A DNA stretch of 7,496 bases from Chamaesiphon sp. (GTDB taxonomy: Bacteria; Cyanobacteriota; Cyanobacteriia; Cyanobacteriales; Chamaesiphonaceae): NCBI GenBank assembly GCA_026785875.1, contig JAJAZF010000130.1:1-7496 (forward strand). Direction: 5' to 3'. Each line of letters begins with the position of its first letter. Position 1 is the first letter of the stretch. The notes beneath the pieces were generated by a model. That model was not told the DNA's origin. It made no database searches and saw only the letters and a list, made by a program, of their open reading frames with translations. Of the stretch, positions 1 to 4,980 are shown in pieces. Made by a program: the position numbers and the translations under genes.

Positions 1-151
1 GAGCATGAGCATCGCTAGGTGCCTTGACTTGATTTTGCAAAGCTTCAACTAACATCTCTGGTAGTGGCTGCTTACTCGATAGTAGTACTACATTTGACTG
101 TTGTTGTTGGCGATTGCTAGTAGCTGGCAAACACTGAGGATCTGCGTTCAT
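1..151 (-). CDS. Partial unrecognised protein, N-terminus only
   Basis: An open frame starts with ATG at 151-149 on the minus strand and stays open to the left edge, giving about 50 residues. It begins MNADPQCLPATSN, then has a glutamine run (RQQQQS), a short hydrophobic stretch (NVVLLSS) and a likely helix (MLVEALQNQV). No signal peptide or known motif is visible. About eight bases upstream of the ATG the minus strand reads AGGGAAGAA, a weak purine-rich ribosome-binding candidate that supports this start. The gene is divergent from the seven-gene cluster, separated from it by about 700 bp. I do not recognise the family, and the missing C-terminal part would be needed to assign it. It could also be a chance open frame, since only 150 bases are visible. 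Confidence 0.45.
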   Translation of the reverse strand, partial: MNADPQCLPATSNRQQQQSNVVLLSSKQPLPEMLVEALQNQVKAPSDAHA

Positions 152-405
152 GATCTGGTTCTTCCCTGATGATGTGAGCTGGTAGTTGCTTACACATCGA
201 CTGTACGCGCTAAACAAGGTAAATACTTATGACGTGTGTCACTTTTTTTACATTAGATCGATCGCTACTCTCCGTGACAGACGATTCGGCGTGAATCTCA
301 TCGCTCAATCCCCGACTAAGTTTCGGTTTTCAGCCATCTGGTTTATGGCTATTTGTCGAGTCAGATGTCAAGATTTATGCTCGAAAGGGATAAATTTGAC
401 ATAGA

Positions 406-419
406 CAGTTGGTCAACTG
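406..419. promoter_or_regulatory. Small palindrome, possible operator
   Basis: CAGTTG-GT-CAACTG forms two 6-base arms separated by 2 bases. It lies just after a TTGACA hexamer (396-401) that is not followed by a convincing -10 box at normal spacing. A dimeric regulator could bind here, but no known cyanobacterial site (for example NtcA, GTA-N8-TAC) is matched. It could equally be chance. Confidence 0.2.
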
Positions 420-484
420 GCACATTTTGCGGATCGGCTCTAAAAATGTTGTGAGGTAATAGTTTCGGGCAATCATCAATAAAT

Positions 485-490
485 TATAAT
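485..490 (+). promoter_or_regulatory. Possible -10 box (TATAAT)
   Basis: A perfect TATAAT lies in an AT-rich stretch about 380 bp upstream of the first gene of the cluster. No good -35 hexamer sits 16-18 bases upstream: the bases there read GTTTCG, and the nearest TTG-containing candidate, TTGTGA at 449-454, is too far away. A second AT-rich candidate, TATAAA, lies at 755-760, closer to the gene but also without a -35. Either could start the cluster transcript. The assignment is weak. Confidence 0.25.
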
Positions 491-634
491 GACAGCTAAA
501 CTTAAATTTATATCAAAGCTGGTATAAAATCTGACTCGATCGCTGATGCAGAGCTAGATTTGAGTAGGCGAACGAGTGTACTTTTGTTGCAAAAATGAGA
601 AAATATCCCTCAGATCGGTAACGCCGACCATTCT

Positions 635-683
635 CTCGATCCAGAGGCTGTGCCTACGGCAGGCTTACGCCAACGCCATCGAG
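635..683. repeat. Probable dispersed cyanobacterial repeat
   Basis: A GC-rich block in an otherwise AT-rich spacer. Its outer ends are complementary (CTCGAT at 635-640, ATCGAG at 678-683). The interior reads GGCTGTGCCTACGGCAGGC and then CTTACGCCAACGCC, with a GCCT-ACGGC-AGGC hairpin inside. Short sequences of this type (TGCCTACGGCAGGCT followed by CGCC-rich bases) are familiar as highly repeated intergenic elements in filamentous and unicellular cyanobacteria. Only one copy lies in this window, so repetitiveness is inferred from memory of the family and not shown here. Confidence 0.5.
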
Positions 684-769
684 TCAAGAATTATCTTTGC
701 TCACAAACGATCGGCAGCAACGCGATCTTACTAAAGTAGTTGGGCATACTGAGATATAAAGTGGGTTTT

Positions 770-835
770 AGGGTAGGCACTAGCTCTCATCTAGATTTCA
801 GACATTGTAAATCCTCTAAATATTTGTGCTACCCT
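770..835. repeat. Imperfect inverted repeat upstream of first cluster gene
   Basis: AGGGTAGGCAC (770-780) pairs with GTGCTACCCT (826-835) over 10 base pairs, with a single bulged G at 776. The enclosed 45 bases are AT-rich. The right arm ends 32 bases before the ATG at 868, so the structure would sit in the leader if transcription starts near 755-760 or further upstream. It may be a leader stem or the ends of a small non-autonomous repeat. It was not recognised as a known riboswitch. Confidence 0.4.
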
Positions 836-867
836 CCGAATCTCTATGAACTGTCAAATAGAAATAG

Positions 868-1701
868 ATGCTTAACGATATTGAAACTAAAAATAATCTA
901 GGAGCAGTGCCACCAATTCAAATTTTATTAGCGGAATCAGATCCAGCAGAGATCGCTCGGATCAGAGCGAATATAGATCGAGAATTCCAGCGGGGGATTA
1001 AGGTTGCCAAAAATTACGATGAACTTTTAGAACGGATTACCGAGCAACAACCGCAATTAGTGATTTTAGGCAGGATCGATAAATTCAATTATCTCGATCT
1101 GTCCAGGGAATGTCACAAAATTCAGCAGGATCTCTCGATCGTGCTACTCTCTCAACAAAGAATAATTAGTGAATCTTTTCGTCAATTAGTCAAAACTTGC
1201 GGTCTGACAGATGTCATCAACCAAGACCCTACAAACTTAAATCAGCTATTTCAGGCATTCTTAGATCGACCCGTAGACCAGCTACCAACCGATCGATCGC
1301 CACAACCAACTATCGATACCACCAGTCAGCAGCCCATAAATAGATCGCGGTCTGAGCCGCCGATCGATGGGCAGATGATGCTCGCAGGGTTAGAAGAAAT
1401 TGTCGCCATTAGTAGCAGATCCTTTGGTGCTCTAGCTCAAGGCAATTATTGGCGGAAGACGCACGATCGGATCGTCGATGAATTTCCGTTTGCCTCGAAC
1501 TGGTCGGCAGATCACTTTGGTAAGCTCAGTTGCCATGCGAACATATTAGAGCAGGAATTAACAGCCGAAGATATCCAAAGTCTACGGGTGTGGGTGCAGC
1601 TTTTTATTGGAGAATGCGAACGAATCATCATTGATTTTGAAGCTATGTTGAATGATTCCGCCCGATCGCTAGCAGCAAAACACCTTTTAATCAAGCCCTA
1701 A
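868..1701 (+). CDS. Response-regulator-like protein with degenerate receiver domain
   Basis: A protein of 277 residues. Residues 17-132 follow the alternating pattern of a CheY-like receiver: beta-1 with acidic residues (IQILLAESD, 17-25), beta-3 (QLVILG, 63-68), beta-4 with Ser95 (IVLLS) and beta-5 (LTDVINQDP, 113-121). The position normally holding the phospho-accepting Asp is Gly68, and the beta-5 Lys is replaced (N118/Q119), so phosphotransfer is unlikely. A Pro/Gln/Ser-rich linker spans about 134-168. A C-terminal domain of about 108 residues follows, rich in aromatics (GNYWRKTHDRIVDEF, VWVQLFIGECERIIIDFE) and mostly helical in look; I do not recognise it. The start is ATG 868 without a strong ribosome-binding site; the nearby ATG at 846 is out of frame and soon stops. 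It ends 15 bases before the ferredoxin gene, suggesting co-expression and a role as a protein-interaction module in the same complex. It may correspond to a hypothetical gene of the Synechocystis slr0144-slr0152 set, which I could not verify. Confidence 0.85.
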   Translation: MLNDIETKNNLGAVPPIQILLAESDPAEIARIRANIDREFQRGIKVAKNYDELLERITEQQPQLVILGRIDKFNYLDLSRECHKIQQDLSIVLLSQQRIISESFRQLVKTCGLTDVINQDPTNLNQLFQAFLDRPVDQLPTDRSPQPTIDTTSQQPINRSRSEPPIDGQMMLAGLEEIVAISSRSFGALAQGNYWRKTHDRIVDEFPFASNWSADHFGKLSCHANILEQELTAEDIQSLRVWVQLFIGECERIIIDFEAMLNDSARSLAAKHLLIKP

Positions 1702-1716
1702 CCACCACCCAACGCC

Positions 1717-2187
1717 ATGACCACAGTTACCATTAGTATTGACAGCCGACAAGTGGAGGCAGAGCATAATGCGACCCTACTATCGGTATTCAAAGCAAAT
1801 GACATCCTCATCAACCAAATCTGTGGTGGACAGGGGATGTGCGCTTCTTGCCACTTTTTTGTAGTGGATGGTGCGGATGCTCTGACTCCACCAACAGTTC
1901 AGGAACAGATGACATTTCAGTTCACCAACATCGAGCGTCCTGGTGCGAGGCTAGCTTGTCAAACCCGTGTAACTGGCAATGGAGTGGCGATCGAGTTGCC
2001 TAAAGGAACTTTCGTTGAGTCGGAGCAAGATTTGGCCCAAGAGATCGGCAAAAGAGCCAAGCAAACACTGATTCACCCGATGACAGGTGAGGTGCTGGTA
2101 GAAGCAGGCAAACTGGTGATGAGATCGGCTGTAGAGAAAATGAAAGAGTCGAGCAACAAGTTTGCTGCCAATTTCTCAATAAATTAA
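1717..2187 (+). CDS. [2Fe-2S] ferredoxin, adrenodoxin-type spacing, with C-terminal extension
   Basis: A protein of 156 residues with a beta-grasp ferredoxin domain at about 1-98. The cluster ligands are Cys36, Cys42, Cys45 (CGGQGMCASC) and Cys81 (RLACQT). The spacing C-x5-C-x2-C-x35-C is that of adrenodoxin or bacterial-type [2Fe-2S] ferredoxins, not the C-x4-C-x2-C of photosynthetic PetF. A tail of about 55 residues follows (102-156), with a charged helix-like part (EQDLAQEIGKRAKQ), the segment HPMTGEVLVEAGKLVMRSAV and a polar end. This tail is not part of a standard ferredoxin and may dock partners. No signal peptide is present, so the protein is cytoplasmic. It should carry single electrons at low potential. 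Its place between the receiver-like gene and the V4R gene, in an operon containing a second ferredoxin, suggests a dedicated redox relay. It may be the counterpart of one of the two Synechocystis operon ferredoxins (slr0148 and slr0150, from memory). Confidence 0.9.
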   Translation: MTTVTISIDSRQVEAEHNATLLSVFKANDILINQICGGQGMCASCHFFVVDGADALTPPTVQEQMTFQFTNIERPGARLACQTRVTGNGVAIELPKGTFVESEQDLAQEIGKRAKQTLIHPMTGEVLVEAGKLVMRSAVEKMKESSNKFAANFSIN

Positions 2188-2314
2188 TCGCCAATAGTAA
2201 TAACGATCGAAAATTTGGGATAAATAAATGTAACAACATCCATCCGATCGGGCATTCTGTGCATTTCTACCACCTTAATTATTGAGATCGATTATCGCCA
2301 AAACGAGTTACCCC

Positions 2315-3040
2315 ATGACATCAAGTATTCAAACACAAAGTCAGGACACCCTGCTATCGAGTCTGGCTGGTCGCGAGGCTTGCCATTTTAACCGCGCCAA
2401 ATTCTTTCACTTTGACGTAGCACAGGGAAAAATTGAAGACTATCACCATCAGCGCAATTTATTGGTTGGGGAAGACTTCATCGTGTCGCTGTTAAAGGGG
2501 CTAGAGCATGAAGTTGGAGAATCAGCCGGATGGCTGTGCTATCAGATTGGTTTTGACTGGGGAAAGCAGGATGCTGTGCTGTTCCAATCCTGGTTCAAGG
2601 AATTTTACAACTTGACTCTGCGAACATCTAACCTTGCTTTCGCGATGGAAACGTGGTGGTGGCCCTATACAACCCAGGGCTGGGGTACTTGGTCGCCTAA
2701 TCTCAGTCCTCAGGAAAGTGGTTTCTTTTATGTGGATTTGTATGATTCGGCAGTAGCCAAATCGCTCGGATATGTGGGCAAACCAGTTTGTCATCTGTAT
2801 TCAGGGTTACTAGCTGGCTTTTTTAGTGCAGTACTCAAACAAAATCTTTGCAGTACAGAAATCCAATGCTATGCAATGGGTAATGATTTTTGCCGATTTT
2901 TGGTCGGTTCCGAACAACGCATTCAAGCTGCCGAATTCTGGATTACTTCTGGGGCTAATGCTACTGAAATTATCGATCGCTTTGAAGCTGGAGAAGTCGC
3001 CCCAGAGCCAGAGCTATTTAGTAAATTAGATGCAGTATGA
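2315..3040 (+). CDS. V4R-domain protein (4-vinyl reductase-type), Slr0144-like
   Basis: A protein of 241 residues from ATG 2315. An in-frame TTG at 2282 would add 11 residues but is not preceded by any ribosome-binding signal, so the ATG was preferred. The C-terminal half (about 135-205) fits the V4R domain, a small-molecule or tetrapyrrole-binding fold first named from bacteriochlorophyll 4-vinyl reductase. It has a VCHLYSGLLAGFF segment (158-170) and the typical end C-x-A-x-G-x4-C-x-F (Cys185, Cys193, then RFLVGS). Cys159, Cys179, Cys185 and Cys193 are all near the expected ligand region. The N-terminal half is unusually aromatic (METWWWPYTTQGWGTWSP, 111-128). The protein is soluble, with no membrane segment. 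It overlaps the next gene by four bases (ATGA at 3037-3040), implying translational coupling. It resembles Slr0144 of Synechocystis, linked to photosystem II assembly. Catalysis as a vinyl reductase is not implied; binding of a chlorophyll or bilin precursor is the more cautious reading. Confidence 0.85.
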   Translation: MTSSIQTQSQDTLLSSLAGREACHFNRAKFFHFDVAQGKIEDYHHQRNLLVGEDFIVSLLKGLEHEVGESAGWLCYQIGFDWGKQDAVLFQSWFKEFYNLTLRTSNLAFAMETWWWPYTTQGWGTWSPNLSPQESGFFYVDLYDSAVAKSLGYVGKPVCHLYSGLLAGFFSAVLKQNLCSTEIQCYAMGNDFCRFLVGSEQRIQAAEFWITSGANATEIIDRFEAGEVAPEPELFSKLDAV

Positions 3041-3345
3041 ACCGCAAACATAGTAAGTTAAAAAGAAATCCATTAGTCCGGTTGATTCGAGCGATCTTTA
3101 GATTGGTACGTGTCATATTTAGAGCAAAAAAAGTTCGATCGATATCTATTCCTAGCGATAATTATATTGAAGATCGCACTTTTGACACCTTAGCCAGGCA
3201 AGAATTAGAAAATTTTGACCGAGATGGATTAATTACAGTTGGCGATCTACTAGCACAGGTCAAATGGCAGTCACCCCAGACAAGTATTCAAGAATTCTCA
3301 GAAAACAGTCGGACTATACAATCTCACGATGTTTCTAGAAATTAA
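3037..3345 (+). CDS. Small basic protein with amphipathic N-terminal helix, Slr0145-like position
   Basis: A protein of 102 residues starting at an ATG inside the stop of the upstream V4R gene (ATGA overlap). Residues 1-36 are strongly basic with regularly spaced hydrophobics (LVRLIRAIFRLVRVIFRAKK). This is the pattern of an amphipathic cationic helix lying on a membrane surface, not of a transmembrane segment or cleaved signal peptide. Residues 42-85 are acidic to neutral (DNYIEDRTFDTLARQELENFDRDGLITVGDLLAQV) and the last 20 residues are polar. No catalytic motif or cysteine is present. I do not recognise a named family; position alone points to the slr0145 counterpart. It could anchor the soluble V4R/ferredoxin proteins to the thylakoid surface, which is an inference. 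Confidence 0.75.
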   Translation: MNRKHSKLKRNPLVRLIRAIFRLVRVIFRAKKVRSISIPSDNYIEDRTFDTLARQELENFDRDGLITVGDLLAQVKWQSPQTSIQEFSENSRTIQSHDVSRN

Positions 3346-3424
3346 AGATTTAAGCTAAAAATCAGGGTGCATACCTTAGCAAAATATCTAGATTAGTTGA
3401 ATTTTATTCAGATAGAGTTAAAAC

Positions 3425-3883
3425 ATGATTACATTATTAGAAACATTACTTGAAGGGGCAGAAGGCTCTTATGCCAGTACGCAGGATCTCCGAAACTTGG
3501 AGCATGTCATGTCTTCTTGGTCAGAGCGCAAAGAGGCTTACTTAGCAGTGCAAGCTAACGAAAAATCGATTATCGATCGCGCGATGGCAATGGTGCAGCA
3601 AGGCAAACCCGTTCAAAACAATCCTGTTACCATCGAGTATTGTCGCCGCGATCTAACTCTGGCTCTGAGATATTACGCTCTCGGAATGCTCATGCAAGAT
3701 GAAGAGATGTTAAAAGAGCGGTTTCTGTACTGGCAGAAAAATGTGCTGAAAGCGATGGGTTTGCACCATTTTCAAGGGGTTAAGTTTATATTGGAATCAA
3801 TTTATATCGAGCTACCACAAAAGCAAGCGAATTTATTTCAACCCTACTTTAAACTCGGTCACGATCTAATTATGTCCAATTAA
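3425..3883 (+). CDS. Phycobilisome-family (allophycocyanin-like) protein with CxRD motif
   Basis: A protein of 152 residues with the globin-like phycobiliprotein fold. The key segment is YCRRDLTLALRYYALGML (72-89): Cys73, Arg75 and Asp76 reproduce the C-x-R-D motif around the bilin-carrying cysteine 84 of allophycocyanin, followed by the Tyr-rich helix. The end (ANLFQPYFKLGHDLI, 135-149) matches the closing helix of ApcA/ApcB-type subunits. It is slightly shorter than ApcA (about 161 residues), and its sequence otherwise differs much from rod and core subunits. It sits between two V4R genes, 79 bases after the small basic gene, with ATG 3425 preceded by GATAGAG as a weak ribosome-binding candidate. 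This is the slr0146 position of Synechocystis. It probably binds a bilin or other open-chain tetrapyrrole, or has kept the motif for structure; no bilin lyase gene is nearby. A light-harvesting role is unlikely given the neighbours. Confidence 0.8.
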   Translation: MITLLETLLEGAEGSYASTQDLRNLEHVMSSWSERKEAYLAVQANEKSIIDRAMAMVQQGKPVQNNPVTIEYCRRDLTLALRYYALGMLMQDEEMLKERFLYWQKNVLKAMGLHHFQGVKFILESIYIELPQKQANLFQPYFKLGHDLIMSN

Positions 3884-3937
3884 AGTCACCTGTAAAAATA
3901 TCAAAGTACCTCCCGATCCATAGTCCCTATTCTATTT

Positions 3938-4582
3938 ATGACCCAACCTACGATTCCCATTCCGACGAATTGCTTTAATCCCAAAAGCTATGTCAAATCC
4001 GAGCCAGCTTCGGGATTATTGGCGACACGACATGGCGATCGCTTAATTGCCGTACCGGAACTACTATTACGCAGTATCCCTAGAATCTTGCGTGTAGAAG
4101 CGGGTGAAGCTTCCTATTTAGCCTTGTATACCTTTGGCGATAATTGGGGCAAAACTTTTGGCAGTCGGATGATGCAGGATTTGGTTAAATATTATCGCCA
4201 GCCGATCTTAGAAACGATCGCGACGGAATTTTTTGCTAACGTCGAAGCAGCTTGGGCAGTTCACGGTTTAGGCAAACCCTCGATCGATTTTAGTTTAGCC
4301 GATCGGGGACTTTTGGTAGTGACGATCGCCAATTCTGGGATCGCTAACGGTCAAACTGTTGAAAATAATCCTACCTACCGTTCTTTTAGTCTAGAGGCTG
4401 GGTTTCTCGCGGGTTGGTTTTCCAATCTCACGGGTGAGGATCTGGGAGCTTGTGCCAGTAATTGGAGTGAAGCTCCGATCTCCATGCAGTTTTTAGTAGG
4501 TAGCAAAATTCACATCGAATCGATCGAACGCTCTCACCTCGAACAGGGAATGCTTACTCCCGACAGTCTCAATTCATTATAA
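3938..4582 (+). CDS. Second V4R-domain protein, Slr0147-like
   Basis: A protein of 214 residues from ATG 3938. It has the general layout of the first V4R protein: a helical N-terminal part with YTFGDNWGKTFG (64-75, compare YQIGFDWGKQD in the first), a central part, and a V4R-like end with FSLEAGFLAGWFSNL (150-164) followed by Cys172 and FLVGSKIHIE (185-194). The second cysteine that precedes FLVGS in the first protein is Met183 here, and the loop is three residues longer. Metal binding through a Cys pair is therefore lost or altered. It is soluble, with no signal peptide. It follows the phycobilisome-like gene by 54 bases and precedes the small ferredoxin by 15, fitting slr0147. The two V4R proteins may pair as a functional and a structural subunit, which is an inference. 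Confidence 0.8.
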   Translation: MTQPTIPIPTNCFNPKSYVKSEPASGLLATRHGDRLIAVPELLLRSIPRILRVEAGEASYLALYTFGDNWGKTFGSRMMQDLVKYYRQPILETIATEFFANVEAAWAVHGLGKPSIDFSLADRGLLVVTIANSGIANGQTVENNPTYRSFSLEAGFLAGWFSNLTGEDLGACASNWSEAPISMQFLVGSKIHIESIERSHLEQGMLTPDSLNSL

Positions 4583-4597
4583 ATACCTACCAACTCT

Positions 4598-4834
4598 ATG
4601 TCTGTAACCGTGCTGTTTTTGCCCGATCGAATCACTGTCACGGCTGAACCAGGTGAGCGATTGCTCAGTGTCGCCGCGCGGGCTGGAGTTTCAATTCCGA
4701 CTAGTTGCCTCAGAGGTGCTTGTTATGTTTGTAAAGTGGAAATTGAAGGGCAAGCCAATCCCGTTCGAGCCTGTCTGGAGACTGTACCGACCGAATTATT
4801 GACGATCGTTCATCGTTGTTCTACTACGGTTTAA
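4598..4834 (+). CDS. Small [2Fe-2S] ferredoxin-like protein with shortened loop
   Basis: A protein of 78 residues, the last gene of the cluster. The beta-grasp start (VTVLFLPDRITVTAEPGERL) leads to SCLRGACYVC with Cys37, Cys42 and Cys45 in the plant-type C-x4-C-x2-C spacing. The fourth ligand is most likely Cys59 in VRACLETVP, which aligns with the usual LTC/LAC segment before the final strand. The distance Cys45-x13-Cys59 is much shorter than the about 29 residues of PetF. Cys74, 28 intervening residues after Cys45, would match the classical count but lies in the last strand and is a less likely ligand. The protein is smaller than PetF (about 97 residues) and lacks most of its acidic surface, so it is unlikely to serve photosystem I or FNR. 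It is probably a partner of the V4R proteins, in the slr0148 position. Start ATG 4598 lacks a ribosome-binding site. Confidence 0.85.
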   Translation: MSVTVLFLPDRITVTAEPGERLLSVAARAGVSIPTSCLRGACYVCKVEIEGQANPVRACLETVPTELLTIVHRCSTTV

Positions 4835-4870
4835 GATCGGGACATTTTTACTCGATCGTTCAAGGCAGCT

Positions 4871-4904
4871 AAAACCCCCGCATTCATCGGTGGGGAGTGT
4901 CAAA
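4871..4904. repeat. Hairpin resembling an IS200/IS605 element end
   Basis: The sequence GCTAAAACCCCCG, loop CATTCAT, then CGG-T-GGGG-AGTGTCAA forms a 6-9 base-pair stem with a bulged T (4875-4895). The flanks AGCTAAAAC and AGTGTCAA, around a C-rich/G-rich hairpin, look like the right end of IS200/IS605 transposons common in cyanobacteria, where the hairpin is usually perfect. No transposase gene is adjacent, so this would be a solo, decayed end. It could also act as the transcription terminator of the cluster, although no T-run follows on the plus strand. Confidence 0.4.
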
Positions 4905-4939
4905 CCTGCTCCCGATCGATCGCTAAGGTGACGATCGAG

Positions 4940-4966
4940 AGTACAATGCGGGGTAGTACAAATGCG
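4940..4966 (+). promoter_or_regulatory. Direct repeat in gmk leader, possible promoter
   Basis: AGTACAATGCG (4940-4950) is repeated as AGTACAAATGCG (4955-4966), period 15 bases, ending 14 bases before the gmk start. TACAAT at 4942-4947 is a good -10 hexamer, but the bases 17 upstream (ATCGCT region) are not a recognisable -35. The gap of 146 bases from the cluster and this motif suggest that gmk has its own promoter. Confidence 0.3.
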
Positions 4967-4980
4967 ATCGTAAGTTAGAT

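Larger units (their letters stand above)
152..867. other. Long intergenic region before the V4R/ferredoxin cluster
   Basis: About 715 bp with no convincing gene. The only open frame of any length (186-404, plus) starts with TTG, has no family resemblance and an irregular composition, so it was not accepted. The region contains a small palindrome (406-419), a perfect TATAAT (485-490), a TTTTG-TTG-CAAAA mini-hairpin (582-594), a repeat-like GC-rich block (635-683) and an imperfect inverted repeat (770-835). It probably carries the promoters of two divergent genes: the partial gene on the left and the cluster starting at 868. No tRNA or known riboswitch was recognised in it. Confidence 0.6.
868..4834 (+). 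other. Putative operon: V4R / ferredoxin / phycobilisome-like cluster
   Basis: Seven genes lie on the plus strand with gaps of 15, 127, -4 (overlap), 79, 54 and 15 bases. The order is degenerate response regulator, adrenodoxin-type ferredoxin, V4R protein, small basic protein, phycobilisome-fold protein, V4R protein, small ferredoxin. The last five match, from memory, the order of slr0144 to slr0148 in Synechocystis PCC 6803, part of an operon reported as needed for normal photosystem II assembly. The 127-base gap before the first V4R gene could hold a second promoter. Genes for the Slr0151-like protein and Ser/Thr kinase of that operon are not present here, since the cluster is followed directly by gmk. 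Confidence 0.65.

Noticed and set aside
186..404. 72-residue open frame on the plus strand
   Set aside because: It starts at a TTG without ribosome-binding site, has no recognisable motif and lies in an AT-rich intergenic region with promoter-like signals; judged non-coding.
152..867. NtcA or HLR1 (RpaB) binding sites
   Set aside because: No GTA-N8-TAC was found in the places checked, and only single TTACA-like half-sites (for example near 190 and 248) without the paired spacing needed for HLR1.
2000..2239. 79-residue minus-strand frame over the ferredoxin tail
   Set aside because: It overlaps the ferredoxin coding end antisense, with leucine- and serine-rich low-quality sequence and no motif; a shadow frame.
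2282..2314. TTG start extending the first V4R protein by 11 residues
   Set aside because: There is no ribosome-binding signal, and the ATG at 2315 gives a natural N-terminus; the upstream residues look like untranslated leader.
2826..3029. 67-residue plus-strand frame inside the first V4R gene
   Set aside because: It is fully contained in a gene with clear V4R motifs in another frame; a shadow frame.
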